From the IMG/VR virus record IMGVR_UViG_3300017949_000026, positions 1 through 35,936 of that record: DNA of 35,936 nucleotides. The stretch is one strand, 5' to 3'. Under the pieces are notes generated by a model. That model did no database searches and was not told the DNA's origin. It was given only the letters and a program-made list of their open reading frames with translations. The DNA is from a virus. Positions 6,669 to 14,665 of the stretch are shown piece after piece. A program made the position numbers and the translations under genes. Each line of letters begins with the position of its first letter. Positions within the stretch are counted from its first letter, which is position 1.

Positions 6669-7740
6669 TGATGTATTTCTTGAATGCAGTCTGTGCCTCA
6701 GACTCTTCTGATACGTTCTTCACCTTAAGTCCCACTTGCACCTGAGGTATGAAACTGGGTTCGAAACCTTCTGGAACTTCAAGTTCATATATCTCCTTCA
6801 GCACGTGTGACATCGCCACTGGTGCGTCCCAACCTGTACCGTTGGCGTGTTGCCATTGTCTCTTGCTGGCTGTGTGTATCAGTGTGGCACTCGCACACAC
6901 GCTCTTTGTGGCCACCAACAACTGCTTCATCCAGTCCTCTGGCAACCTGTGCAACCTGCCCGCTGATAACTCGTATTGCTTCATCAGGCCTATGAATATC
7001 CCCTGGTTGATCTCACCGCCCGGTTCATCTGGGAACACGTCCTTGATGGCCTGTAATGCGTCAATGAGTCCTTGTTTGCCTGCCATCTTTATTCCCTTGT
7101 AGGCGTAGTCGAAGTGTGAGAAGTAGTGATCGTTAGGACCCTTCTTGTTGGCACTGCTTCGCACCCTCTTGGGTTCTAGGTCTATGCCCACTTGGTCAAA
7201 TGCGTCCTGCACCTGTCTGGCTATCCAAGGCCTGCTGTCAACTTCCTGTTCTCCCATCTTGTATCTGTGTAACAACACCCTGTGAATCTCTTCTGTGCCT
7301 GCTCTCAATATTCCAGTGTCATTAACGATCTCAAATGCAATGGCGTCAAAGGCCGGCTCATCTGTTTCAACTATCGTGACTGGTATGCTCTTGAATCCAA
7401 GTAATGCGAGGCTCACTGCTCTGTGCTGTCCATCAAATATGTAAAGTGTTTTGCTGTCTGATCTCCTCACAGCGGACACAGGACAACACACACGTGGATC
7501 GAACTTCCTCATAATGTTCATCACGTGTCCTGCCCTCACGTCTCTCTGTACGGAGTAGTTGAATGCGAAGTCCTCCAACGGATGTGCCTCAGTGCCCAAT
7601 GGCAACGTGAATCCCTCTTCCAACTTGTTTTTAAGATTAATTTTTGCTTCTTCGTACCTTTTAGACCAGTTCGGTACGTCTTCTGGTGCTTCTCTTTTTA
7701 CTTCGTCAACGACGTCGAGGAGCGTTCTTACGTTTTGCAT
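6661..7740 (-). CDS. ParB/sulfiredoxin-like DGQHR protein
   Basis: 359 residues. Residues about 60-125 form a ParB-like N-terminal fold: strand, then YIFDGQHRAVSLALLGFKSIPVTIV, with the DGQHR signature at 103-107. This motif occurs in ParB-type nucleases or CTPases and in DndB-like DNA-modification regulators. The rest is helical and unrecognised. It heads a unit driven by a perfect consensus promoter, has TGGAG before the ATG and a leader of about 65 nt. It may bind DNA or control a modification or host system. Confidence 0.6.
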   Translation of the reverse strand: MQNVRTLLDVVDEVKREAPEDVPNWSKRYEEAKINLKNKLEEGFTLPLGTEAHPLEDFAFNYSVQRDVRAGHVMNIMRKFDPRVCCPVSAVRRSDSKTLYIFDGQHRAVSLALLGFKSIPVTIVETDEPAFDAIAFEIVNDTGILRAGTEEIHRVLLHRYKMGEQEVDSRPWIARQVQDAFDQVGIDLEPKRVRSSANKKGPNDHYFSHFDYAYKGIKMAGKQGLIDALQAIKDVFPDEPGGEINQGIFIGLMKQYELSAGRLHRLPEDWMKQLLVATKSVCASATLIHTASKRQWQHANGTGWDAPVAMSHVLKEIYELEVPEGFEPSFIPQVQVGLKVKNVSEESEAQTAFKKYING

Positions 7741-7814
7741 ATATTCTCCAATCAGTTAATATGTTGTATTGCTAGATTGTGCCAACAATAGGCGATTTCT
7801 AAAAATACAAATAC

Positions 7815-7843
7815 ATTATAACACGAAAACGGATTTTTGTCAA
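7815..7843 (-). promoter_or_regulatory. Consensus sigma70-type promoter
   Basis: Minus-strand TTGACA (7838-7843), 17 bp spacer, TATAAT (7815-7820), a perfect consensus. The leader of about 65 nt to the ATG at 7740 has no obvious hairpin. The -35 box overlaps the 3' end of 7840-8145. Confidence 0.8.
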
Positions 7844-8145
7844 CGTAGGCGCTTTTTACCAAGCAAGTCTCTCACGGTGTCCTTGCAGGCGTCGTGCCAG
7901 TATTTGCCCGATTCTCGAAGTGCATCATTGGCGCTTCTCAGCCTTTCCATTATCTTCTCCACCTGTTTGTGCTTGGCCTTAGTGAGGGGTTTACCCTTGG
8001 CCTGTGCCTTTTCGATGAGGTCCAACACCTTGTCTATGTCAGGACAGGTTATGTCAGGAACCTTGGGTGCCTTCTTGCGTATATTGGACCAATAGTTAGT
8101 CCTCTTCTGTGCTGACTTGAACAATATTTTCTTCCCCCGTAGCAA
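7840..8145 (-). CDS. Small basic helical protein
   Basis: 101 residues from a TTG at 8145. A second in-frame TTG at 8124 has GGGGGAAG upstream and may be the real start. Strongly basic, mostly helical, with two cysteines and no membrane segment. It could bind nucleic acid, but no domain is recognised. Last gene of the 8833-to-7840 small-gene run. Confidence 0.5.
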   Translation of the reverse strand: MLRGKKILFKSAQKRTNYWSNIRKKAPKVPDITCPDIDKVLDLIEKAQAKGKPLTKAKHKQVEKIMERLRSANDALRESGKYWHDACKDTVRDLLGKKRLR

Positions 8146-8177
8146 ATTATTTAATGACCTACAGTTGTGGAATTATA

Positions 8178-8378
8178 CTAGTGCTTTGTGATTACCCACG
8201 CACGGTGATAGAAATCATCTATGTTGCGTTGTATCAGTGACTTCGCCATCTCGGTGGCCTGCTTCTCGTCTGAGTATGGACCATATTCTTTCTCAGTTTC
8301 ATGGTCTATGGTGTCCTTGTCGTTGGGATCCTCGTGTGTGCCCTCTACTACCCAATATCTGTTTGTTGTCTTGCCCAT
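8178..8378 (-). CDS. 66-residue hypothetical protein
   Basis: Starts MGKTTNRYWVVEGTHEDP. I take the ATG at 8378, directly after the stop of the 25-residue membrane peptide, rather than an upstream start at 8441 that would overlap that peptide out of frame. Acidic middle, C-terminal helix ending in AWVITKH. Function unknown. Confidence 0.55.
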   Translation of the reverse strand: MGKTTNRYWVVEGTHEDPNDKDTIDHETEKEYGPYSDEKQATEMAKSLIQRNIDDFYHRAWVITKH

Positions 8379-8380
8379 TT

Positions 8381-8458
8381 CTATAAGAGAGTGTAGGCAC
8401 CGTAGATGAAGATCAATGTGTAGATTACGATAATCCCCCACAAAGTTGTGTTGCTCAC
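8381..8458 (-). CDS. 25-residue single-pass membrane peptide
   Basis: GTG start at 8458 overlapping the previous stop as GTGA. It reads SNTTLWGIIVIYTLIFIYG and then a short tail, almost entirely one membrane helix. The overlap before it and the 2-nt gap to the next ATG support translation. Similar phage micropeptides often act on the inner membrane, but no function can be assigned. Confidence 0.45.
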   Translation of the reverse strand: MSNTTLWGIIVIYTLIFIYGAYTLL

Positions 8459-8616
8459 TTGATACCGTGTTTCTTCGCGTGTTTCACACGTCCTTTTTTA
8501 ACTCCCATGTAGTACTCTCCGGGCTCATAGTCCCAGACTTTACCATGGTGTCCTCTGACGTCTGCGTAAAACATTCTTAGTTTGGCCAGCATTTTTACTA
8601 ACGGGTTCTTGCTCAC
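8455..8616 (-). CDS. 53-residue basic miniprotein
   Basis: GTG at 8616 (or 8622, or ATG at 8592) to TGA at 8455-8457. The C-terminal half is rich in Lys, His and Arg (KKGRVKHAKKHGIK). It contains a YEPGEYYMGV segment. Start choice is uncertain because no clear ribosome binding site is seen. It is coupled to the membrane peptide behind it. Confidence 0.45.
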   Translation of the reverse strand: MSKNPLVKMLAKLRMFYADVRGHHGKVWDYEPGEYYMGVKKGRVKHAKKHGIK

Positions 8617-8629
8617 TCTCACTTGTTGT

Positions 8630-8833
8630 CTAACGTCCTATCTTTTTCTTTCTACCTAGTGGTAACTTCTGTTCTTTGACGAAGAGCTCTCCGCCCTTGG
8701 TCATCCACTCGATAGTTATCATCTTGGCTTTAGAACTGCCCTGATATGATTTCACGGCCTTCTTGTAGGACATCGCCTCGACCTCCTTGGTCTCGGTCCC
8801 CTCAGTGATCTTGAATATTCTGTTTTTTGGCAT
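8630..8833 (-). CDS. 67-residue basic hypothetical protein
   Basis: The ATG at 8833 (MPKNRIFKITEG) is chosen over a start at 8905 because the -10 box of its promoter ends 7 nt upstream, and because the longer form would run through the promoter and the tmRNA acceptor region. The fold is probably beta-alpha-beta, with a C-terminus of RKKKIGR. Function unknown. Confidence 0.6.
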   Translation of the reverse strand: MPKNRIFKITEGTETKEVEAMSYKKAVKSYQGSSKAKMITIEWMTKGGELFVKEQKLPLGRKKKIGR

Positions 8834-8840
8834 ATAAACT

Positions 8841-8869
8841 AATTTAGCACAAAGTTGACAATACGTCAA
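8841..8869 (-). promoter_or_regulatory. Sigma70-type promoter, minus strand, facing away from the tmRNA
   Basis: Minus-strand TTGACG (8864-8869), 17 bp, TAAATT (8841-8846), ending 7 nt before the ATG at 8833. It interlocks with the plus-strand promoter at 8855-8883, so the two polymerases would compete for the same DNA. Confidence 0.6.
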
Positions 8870-8883
8870 CCTTAAGGTATAAT
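8855..8883 (+). promoter_or_regulatory. Consensus sigma70-type promoter of the tmRNA
   Basis: Plus-strand TTGACA (8855-8860), 17 bp, TATAAT (8878-8883), a perfect consensus. Transcription should begin near 8890 and run through the permuted tmRNA and on into the gene at 9204. Confidence 0.8.
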
Positions 8884-8889
8884 TATCGT

Positions 8890-9188
8890 TATAAATGTTG
8901 ATCAAGATGAAATAAACATTTCGGACGTCGGGGCAGTACCGACCACCTCCACCAATTTATTACTTGGTGGCCTATGTAATCCCTTCCGGGGGTGAACTAG
9001 ATTCGACGGGTGTGTAAAGATCTTGGGAGTTTGTCCAGTAGGCACGAGGTAACGTCCAGTTTTTAAATGCAAACAAAAGAGCATTAGGATTTGCCGACCT
9101 AACAGTCGGTATGTCTGAAATGAGATTAGCGGCGTAATAACCGCCTGATCTCGGGGTCGGGCAACACCTAGCAACAGAAGTTGCCCAC
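8890..9188 (+). ncRNA. ssrA: Permuted two-piece tmRNA
   Basis: Trans-translation RNA that frees stalled ribosomes and adds a degradation tag. The acceptor piece comes first: ATTTCGGACG (as in E. coli tmRNA), a T-arm with 5-bp stem 8927-8931/8939-8943 and 7-nt loop, CACCTCC (8944-8950), then ACCA ending at 8954. A 33-nt spacer follows. The coding piece starts at 8988 with GGGGGTG, which pairs fully with CACCTCC (one G-U) as a 7-bp acceptor stem, followed by CTAGATTCGACGGG, the tmRNA 5' signature. The tag frame runs 9069-9134 (22 codons, begins ANKRALGF, ends MRLAA) with a double TAA at 9135-9140. A GGGCAAC/GTTGCCC hairpin (9159-9186) closes it. Ends are estimates. Confidence 0.9.
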
Positions 9189-9203
9189 TTGAAAGGACAC
9201 CTA

Positions 9204-9428
9204 ATGTGGAAAATATTTGCAATAATCTGTATCCCCCTAGTCAATCCAATGGGTATTGAACAGGAACAGTGCCAGTTGTACTACGAAACTGACAATAGAG
9301 TATTCCAAACCGAAATAGAATGCGATCAGAAGGCCGAAGCAAAGGCCTACGAGATGGTCAACGGGTTCACAGAATTAAACGTGCCATTCACGAAGATGCA
9401 GTTTGGCTGTGAACTAGACAAAGATTAA
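9204..9428 (+). CDS. Small exported protein behind the tmRNA
   Basis: 74 residues from the ATG at 9204 with AAAGGA upstream. Starts MWKIFAIICIPLV, a short signal peptide or anchor, then an acidic domain with three cysteines. It is read from the tmRNA promoter or from processed RNA. Its stop overlaps the converging 9425-10654 gene in a shared TTAA. Function unknown. Confidence 0.6.
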   Translation: MWKIFAIICIPLVNPMGIEQEQCQLYYETDNRVFQTEIECDQKAEAKAYEMVNGFTELNVPFTKMQFGCELDKD

Positions 9429-10654
9429 CTCAAAGTATTACTGGATTCGTTGAGATCTAATTCTCTCGCAACATTAGAACGATCTTGCTCGTTTAAATTA
9501 GTAAGCAATCTCCTGCTCTGATCGGCCACAGAAAGGTTCGCTACATCCAGGCCTAATTGCTCGCAAGACCTGGTGATCTGCTGTTCGACCGTTAGGAAGT
9601 CGTAATTCTTGTTGTCCACTCTATGATCACGCTGTGCCTTATTCGACACCGCATCAAAATCTAAGAAATCTAACACGTCCGGCAATCCACGTGACGCCAA
9701 AACCTGATCTATTATTGCGCTCTTGTCGGAATCAGTGGTTGTTGTGTACACCGGATTCAAATAAGATTGGTTAGTAACATAGTTCTCAAAGTAGTCTTTC
9801 CAATTAGCATTTTGTGCCACCTTGGCCATAAGTTTCCTTAGTTCCTCATCATCTGCCACTCCCACATAGGCCTGGTTGTCTGTGAGTGTCTCTGTGTAGG
9901 TTCTCAACGATGTGATGTTGCTGTTCTCCAATGTCAGTTGTGTGACGATGCTTTCCCTGTCAGCGATCATCTGTGTCCTCTTGATGCTGTAAGGGTGTGA
10001 TTGCAGTGCGGTGTCGAAGTTGGTGTGTGCTGTGGCCACCGCTGTCGCGAACGTGTCCAGAGTCTGTTGGAAATCGGTTGAGTCATCTCTGGTGCTGTTC
10101 ACAAAGTCCTTGAGATCATCATATGCAGTTTCCAGTGCCGACTCTGTGGCCAGGTTGGCGTTGCTGATGAATGAGATGCTTTCCTTCAGTGTGGTGAAAA
10201 CCGGTTGTGAACTGTCGTCTGTGCTCACAAACATGTTGTTGAGTATTCCAAAGTGGTCCTTGATGGACCTATTCTTCTCCGAGGCCGGGACACCGTAGAA
10301 TTCCGGTATGATGTTCTGTAGTGATTGCACTGACTGTAGTGCTTCCAGGAATGTGAATGTCTGTTCCTCGTCCGCCGGTATGGGCATTATCGTGCCATCT
10401 AGTATGGAGTTGGTGTGCCTCACCATGTCGTTGAGGTACCTGCCCACATTGAGGTATGCTATGTTGTTGATGTCATCCCGTAGGTCATTTTTTTGGGACG
10501 TGGTCAGAACTGTGTTGTTTTCTATGGCGGTGTCCAGTTCCACGGACTTGATCACCCATCCTGTCTTGAGTTCATTGATAGCGTTCTCTAGTGCCTGGTT
10601 GCTGAAGTTGGGTGATGATTCCACCAGAGATTTGAGACCCTTGTTGACTACCAT
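9425..10654 (-). CDS. Putative virion structural protein
   Basis: 409 residues, mostly helical, rich in Thr, Asn, Asp and Ser, with a single Cys and no enzyme motif. Its ATG has a strong GGAGG and lies 1 nt after the stop of the PAAR gene, so the two are cotranscribed from the late promoter at 10964. Position beside the spike-tip gene and composition suggest a tail or baseplate component. No family is recognised. Confidence 0.55.
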   Translation of the reverse strand: MVVNKGLKSLVESSPNFSNQALENAINELKTGWVIKSVELDTAIENNTVLTTSQKNDLRDDINNIAYLNVGRYLNDMVRHTNSILDGTIMPIPADEEQTFTFLEALQSVQSLQNIIPEFYGVPASEKNRSIKDHFGILNNMFVSTDDSSQPVFTTLKESISFISNANLATESALETAYDDLKDFVNSTRDDSTDFQQTLDTFATAVATAHTNFDTALQSHPYSIKRTQMIADRESIVTQLTLENSNITSLRTYTETLTDNQAYVGVADDEELRKLMAKVAQNANWKDYFENYVTNQSYLNPVYTTTTDSDKSAIIDQVLASRGLPDVLDFLDFDAVSNKAQRDHRVDNKNYDFLTVEQQITRSCEQLGLDVANLSVADQSRRLLTNLNEQDRSNVARELDLNESSNTLS

Positions 10655-10655
10655 C

Positions 10656-10958
10656 TTAACCTCCGTTAGCGTACACGTTGAATGATGCCTGTATCATCCT
10701 GCCGAAGTCGGCCGAGTCACCCCTCCTGGCCACCGGTATGCCCTCAGCGAAAACACTGGGTGATCCACTGTTGACCATGGCGGAATGGCCTTTGCACTTC
10801 TTGCCTATCTTGATCAGGTGCGGGGCCAGTGGATCCCCACGCCTGGCTATCCTTATACTATTGACATACACCGAGCGTGACGTTGCCCGCACGGGTGCCA
10901 CGGTATGACAAAGGTGTCCTGTGGCGGCTAGATCTCCATTTCTTGATATTCCTGGCAT
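10656..10958 (-). CDS. PAAR-motif spike tip protein
   Basis: 100 residues. Two repeats of the PAAR pattern are visible: a VYVNSIRIARRGDPLAPH block, then VFAEGIPVARRGD, with His and Cys residues (H17, C41-type positions) that could bind metal. PAAR proteins cap the membrane-piercing spike of contractile tails, as gp5.4 does in T4. The ATG lies 5 nt from a late promoter element. This is one of the strongest virion calls here. Confidence 0.8.
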   Translation of the reverse strand: MPGISRNGDLAATGHLCHTVAPVRATSRSVYVNSIRIARRGDPLAPHLIKIGKKCKGHSAMVNSGSPSVFAEGIPVARRGDSADFGRMIQASFNVYANGG

Positions 10959-10963
10959 ATTGG

Positions 10964-10971
10964 TATTTATT
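10964..10971 (-). promoter_or_regulatory. Late promoter element, leaderless
   Basis: Minus-strand AATAAATA ending 5 nt from the PAAR gene ATG at 10958. In T4 geometry the transcript would start at the A of the ATG. Confidence 0.6.
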
Positions 10972-10991
10972 GGCGGAGAAAACCGCCCGTA

Positions 10992-12092
10992 TTATAACTT
11001 AAATTTACTGAACTGACCTTTTTTCACGTCTTGCTTGATGCCACCAACGATATAACTCTCAACCTCAGTCTCCTGTGGTGCCACCTGCATACCCTTGCTT
11101 GATAGCCAGTGCTGTGTCCAAGGCAGTGGATTCTGTGTTGCCGGTTGGTCGTAAAGTGGATCATATCCCAGTGCCTTTAATCTCTTGTTCGCGGTCCATT
11201 CCACGTAGTTGGCCAACAACTTCTCGTTCAGTCCAATTATGGATCCGTCCTTGAAAAGGTGTTGTGCCCAGGCCTTCTCTTCTTCAACTGTGGCCTTGAA
11301 CATCTTGATCACTTCACCATCACATTCTTTGATGATCGCTTTCATCTCCTTGTCGTCGCCCGCCATCCAGTTCTTGAGGATGTGTGTCGATATCGCTAGG
11401 TGCTGTGATTCATCCCTCGCGATCAGTGAAAGTATCTTGGCTGATCCCTCCATCAGTTTCAGCTCACCGAACGCGAATGTGCATGCGAATGAAACATAGA
11501 AACGTAAGCCTTCCAACAGGTTCACGTTGACCATCGCTAAAAATAATTTCTTCTTGAGAACCTTGGTTGATCCCTTGCCATTCACGTCCCACTGCTTGGC
11601 GTATTCGATGAAGTCATCGTAGTGTTTCGTGACCGAGGTCGCCCTCTTCAGGATCTGCTCATCATCTACTATGGTGTCGAACACTTCCGATGGATCTGGG
11701 TATATGTTCTTGATGATGTGTGTGTATGATCTCGAGTGTATGGTCTCAAAGAAATCCCACGTGACTATACAGCTCTCCAGTTCTGGTAGTGACACGTAAG
11801 GTAGGAAAGCAATCACTGGCCCCCTGCCCTGTACTGAATCCAACAGTGTCTGGTACTTCAGGTTTGAAGTGAATATGTGTTTCTGTTCTGGTCTGAAGTT
11901 CTGGAAGTCGGCCCTGTCCTTCTGTAGTGAGACCTCCTCTGGTCTCCAGAAGTAGCCCAACTGCGTCTGTGTGAGTTTGTCGAACACGGGGTACTTGTAC
12001 ACGTCGAACCTCTGTGTGTTCTGGTCCTCACCAAAAAACATTGGCTGTTTAGTGAAGTCAACTCGGTTCTGGTTAAAAATTGTCTTGCTCAT
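10992..12092 (-). CDS. nrdB: Class Ia ribonucleotide reductase, small (beta) subunit
   Basis: 366 residues. It holds the di-iron tyrosyl radical used by NrdA to reduce ribonucleoside diphosphates. The ligand set is intact: Asp85, Glu116 and His119 (in WDFFETIHSRSY), Glu194, Glu228 and His231 (ARDESQH), with radical Tyr123 four residues after His119, as in E. coli NrdB. The ATG follows GAGGAC. nrdA lies 17 nt upstream, so the two form one operon. It supplies dNTPs for phage replication. Confidence 0.93.
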   Translation of the reverse strand: MSKTIFNQNRVDFTKQPMFFGEDQNTQRFDVYKYPVFDKLTQTQLGYFWRPEEVSLQKDRADFQNFRPEQKHIFTSNLKYQTLLDSVQGRGPVIAFLPYVSLPELESCIVTWDFFETIHSRSYTHIIKNIYPDPSEVFDTIVDDEQILKRATSVTKHYDDFIEYAKQWDVNGKGSTKVLKKKLFLAMVNVNLLEGLRFYVSFACTFAFGELKLMEGSAKILSLIARDESQHLAISTHILKNWMAGDDKEMKAIIKECDGEVIKMFKATVEEEKAWAQHLFKDGSIIGLNEKLLANYVEWTANKRLKALGYDPLYDQPATQNPLPWTQHWLSSKGMQVAPQETEVESYIVGGIKQDVKKGQFSKFKL

Positions 12093-12109
12093 CTGTCCTC
12101 GTTTCTATG

Positions 12110-14467
12110 TTAGATTGTACAGGCCTCACACTCACCGTCGTCATCAGTGGTTGTACTTATCTGCTCTACTGGATTTTCTGGTTCTAGTATAACATCCTCA
12201 CCTTCGTCGTCTTCTGCTATGCCAATTCCCGCAGGTTGCACATCTTCTTCCTCACCTTTGAAGTCGTATGTGTTTTGATAGTATGAAGTTTTCCAACCGT
12301 ACTTGTAGGCCATCAACATGTCTTGTGCCATTGCTGACAAAGGAACCTCATTGTTCTCGTAATGTAGTGGATTGTAACTCCAGTTTCCTGATATGGCCTG
12401 GTCAAAATATTTCTGCATCATCGCTACAACATTAATGTAACCTGAGTTGTCCGGCATATCCCACAACAGCGTGTAGTCGTTCTTCAGTTTAGGGAAGCCT
12501 GGTGCTATCTGTTTCAGTGGACCTTTCTTGCTCTTCTTGATCTGTAGCATCGCCCTTGGTGGTTCGATACCGTTGGTCTCGTTACTGACAACGGAAGAAC
12601 TTTCCGAAGGCATCTGTGCTGATAATGTGCTGTGTCTCAATCCATATTTGGCTATGTCTTTCCTTAGACTCTCCCATGCCATACGTTGTTTGTGTGGAAC
12701 TATCTCGTCGATCTCTTTCTTGTAGTGATCGATTGGCAGTAGGCCATCTGCGTATTTTGTTCTCTCGAAACCTTCACACTTGCCCTTCTCCATCGCTATG
12801 TTGCAACTTGCCCTCAGTAGATAGTATTGGAATGCCTCTGACAGTCTGTCAACCAACTCCCAGGCACCCTTCTCGTTGTACTTCACGCCGTTCTTGGCCA
12901 GGTAGTGTGCTAGTCCTATATACCCAATTCCTAGGCTTCTTCTTTTCTTGGTTGAAACCTCTGCGGCCTTCACAGGGTAGTCTTGGTAGTCTATGATCTG
13001 CTCCAGTGCTCTCACACTTAGGTCACATAGGTTCTCTAGTTCATTCACGTCATTCAACTGTCCTACGTTAATCGCTGACAATATGCACAATGCAATCTCA
13101 CCTTGCTCGTCATACAGGTCCTGTATAGGTGTGGTTGGCAAAGTGATCTCTTGACAGAGATTGCTCATCGAAACCTTGTCCTTGAACGAACTGTGTGAGT
13201 TACAGTGATCCAAGTTCATTATATAGATCCTGCCTGTCTCTGCTCTCTCCTTCAAGAGGTCAAAGAAAAGATCTTGTGCTGGCACAGTCTTTTTTGGTAT
13301 AGTCTTATCATTCTCATATTTCAAATAAAGATCATCGAACTCTTCTGTACCAAAGGCTTCATATAATCCTGGTGCCATGTGAGGTGATATCAATGTAATG
13401 TCCTCTTCGTTCATGAATCTCTCATAGAACAGTTTGCTTATCTGTATCGAGTAGTCCATTCTTCTCACTCTGTTGTCTTCTGTTCCCTTGTTGTTTTTAA
13501 GAACTAGGATGTCTTCTATTTCTGGGTGCCATATTGGGAAGTGGACAGTTGCGTTTCCACCACGCACACCGTTCTGTGTGCAACATCTCACAGTTGCCTC
13601 GAATTTTTTTAGGAACGGAATCACACCTGTGTGTTGTACCTCCCCTCCTCTGATCTTTGAGTTTATACCTCTAATCCTACCTGCGTTGATTCCAATGCCG
13701 GCCCTACGTGCGACATAAAGTCCGATAGCCATGTCACTAGAAAATATACTAGGGAGTGTATCGTCTGAATCCACAAGTACACAACTGGCAAACTGACGAA
13801 TAGGAGTCCTAACACCAGCCATGACAGGAGTCGGTATATTGATCTTGTGTTGGCTAATTGCATCATAATATTTCTTGACATAACTCATCCTTGTTTTCTC
13901 TGGATAGTCAGCGAACAGTGTGGCCGCGATCATCATGTACATGTCTTGCGGTGTCTCGTACAGTTGTCCTGTTGATCTATCTTGGACTAGATACTTGTCA
14001 CAGATCTGTCTCAGTCCTGCGTATGTGAACTTGAGATCCCTGTCCCTTCTTATCCACGTGTTTAATTTTTTGATTTCGGTCTTGTTGTATTTCTCAACGA
14101 TGCCTCTGTCGTAAACTCCTAACTTGATGTTCCTCAAGATCAGTTTCAACAACGGAATATATTCGTACTGACCGTGTGCTTCCTTCCTTACATCGTAAGA
14201 CAGAAGTCTCGCCGCGGCGTACTGGTAGTTGGGTGTTTCTAAAGTGATCAAGTCGTTTGCTGATCTCACTAGGACGTTTTGAATATCTTTTGTCGTCATG
14301 CCATCATAGAACTGTATGTTGGCGTTCATCTCAATTAGAGAACTTGACACACCCGATAATCCTTCACAGGCTTCTTCAACTACGAAATGAATCTTGTTGA
14401 TGTCTAAAGGTTCCAACCTGCCGTCTCTTTTTTGAACTTTAATAGTGGAAGAGTTTGTGTTCGGCAT
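12110..14467 (-). CDS. nrdA: Class Ia ribonucleotide reductase, large (alpha) subunit
   Basis: 785 residues from the ATG at 14467. An ATP-cone begins at VQKRDGRLEPL. Catalytic residues are visible: Cys229 (FASCVL), Asn436/Cys438/Glu440 (NLCQE) and Cys461 (IALCIL), the paired Tyr of SYYQNT near the C-terminus, and the redox pair CEAC in the tail. I prefer 14467 over the ATG at 14515 because it leaves a short E. coli-like N-terminus before KRDG, and because a promoter-like element overlaps 14515. It forms an operon with nrdB. Confidence 0.93.
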   Translation of the reverse strand: MPNTNSSTIKVQKRDGRLEPLDINKIHFVVEEACEGLSGVSSSLIEMNANIQFYDGMTTKDIQNVLVRSANDLITLETPNYQYAAARLLSYDVRKEAHGQYEYIPLLKLILRNIKLGVYDRGIVEKYNKTEIKKLNTWIRRDRDLKFTYAGLRQICDKYLVQDRSTGQLYETPQDMYMMIAATLFADYPEKTRMSYVKKYYDAISQHKINIPTPVMAGVRTPIRQFASCVLVDSDDTLPSIFSSDMAIGLYVARRAGIGINAGRIRGINSKIRGGEVQHTGVIPFLKKFEATVRCCTQNGVRGGNATVHFPIWHPEIEDILVLKNNKGTEDNRVRRMDYSIQISKLFYERFMNEEDITLISPHMAPGLYEAFGTEEFDDLYLKYENDKTIPKKTVPAQDLFFDLLKERAETGRIYIMNLDHCNSHSSFKDKVSMSNLCQEITLPTTPIQDLYDEQGEIALCILSAINVGQLNDVNELENLCDLSVRALEQIIDYQDYPVKAAEVSTKKRRSLGIGYIGLAHYLAKNGVKYNEKGAWELVDRLSEAFQYYLLRASCNIAMEKGKCEGFERTKYADGLLPIDHYKKEIDEIVPHKQRMAWESLRKDIAKYGLRHSTLSAQMPSESSSVVSNETNGIEPPRAMLQIKKSKKGPLKQIAPGFPKLKNDYTLLWDMPDNSGYINVVAMMQKYFDQAISGNWSYNPLHYENNEVPLSAMAQDMLMAYKYGWKTSYYQNTYDFKGEEEDVQPAGIGIAEDDEGEDVILEPENPVEQISTTTDDDGECEACTI

Positions 14468-14514
14468 TATGTTTTTATAATTTTTTGTCTTGATAATTGT
14501 TTTTGTTGTATCCA

Positions 14515-14541
14515 TATTTATCTAATCTTGTTGTTTGTCAA
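14515..14541 (-). promoter_or_regulatory. Possible nrdAB promoter
   Basis: Minus-strand TTGACA (14536-14541), 15 bp, TAAATA; the same bases form GATAAATA (14515-14522), a late-type octamer. It overlaps the upstream ATG at 14515, which supports starting NrdA at 14467 with a leader of about 40 nt. The 15-bp spacer is short, so the sigma70 reading is uncertain. Confidence 0.4.
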
Positions 14542-14665
14542 AATTGGAAAAAAACTTTTCTAAGAATTTGCATAGTCAAATTCCAACTTTAGTAAAGTAC
14601 TAATATTATAATAATCTAAATCAAATGTCTATCTTATTATGTGGTTAAATGAACAAGCAACGGTA
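14523..14665. other. AT-rich intergenic region
   Basis: 143 bp between the tail fibre gene and nrdA, with no convincing ORF. It holds a minus-strand TATAAT near 14610 with a weak TAGACA 15 bp upstream, and a small inverted repeat CTTTAGTAAAG. No clear terminator for the tail fibre gene is visible. Confidence 0.4.

Noticed and set aside
8902-9244. Two minus-strand ORFs across the tmRNA region (106 and 90 residues).
   Set aside because: They lie antisense to a structured RNA whose pairing and signatures are clear, have no ribosome binding site and no recognisable domain.
14468-14515. Sixteen extra residues at the NrdA N-terminus.
   Set aside because: The ATG at 14515 overlaps a promoter-like element and the extension is not like known NrdA; 14467 fits the ATP-cone better.
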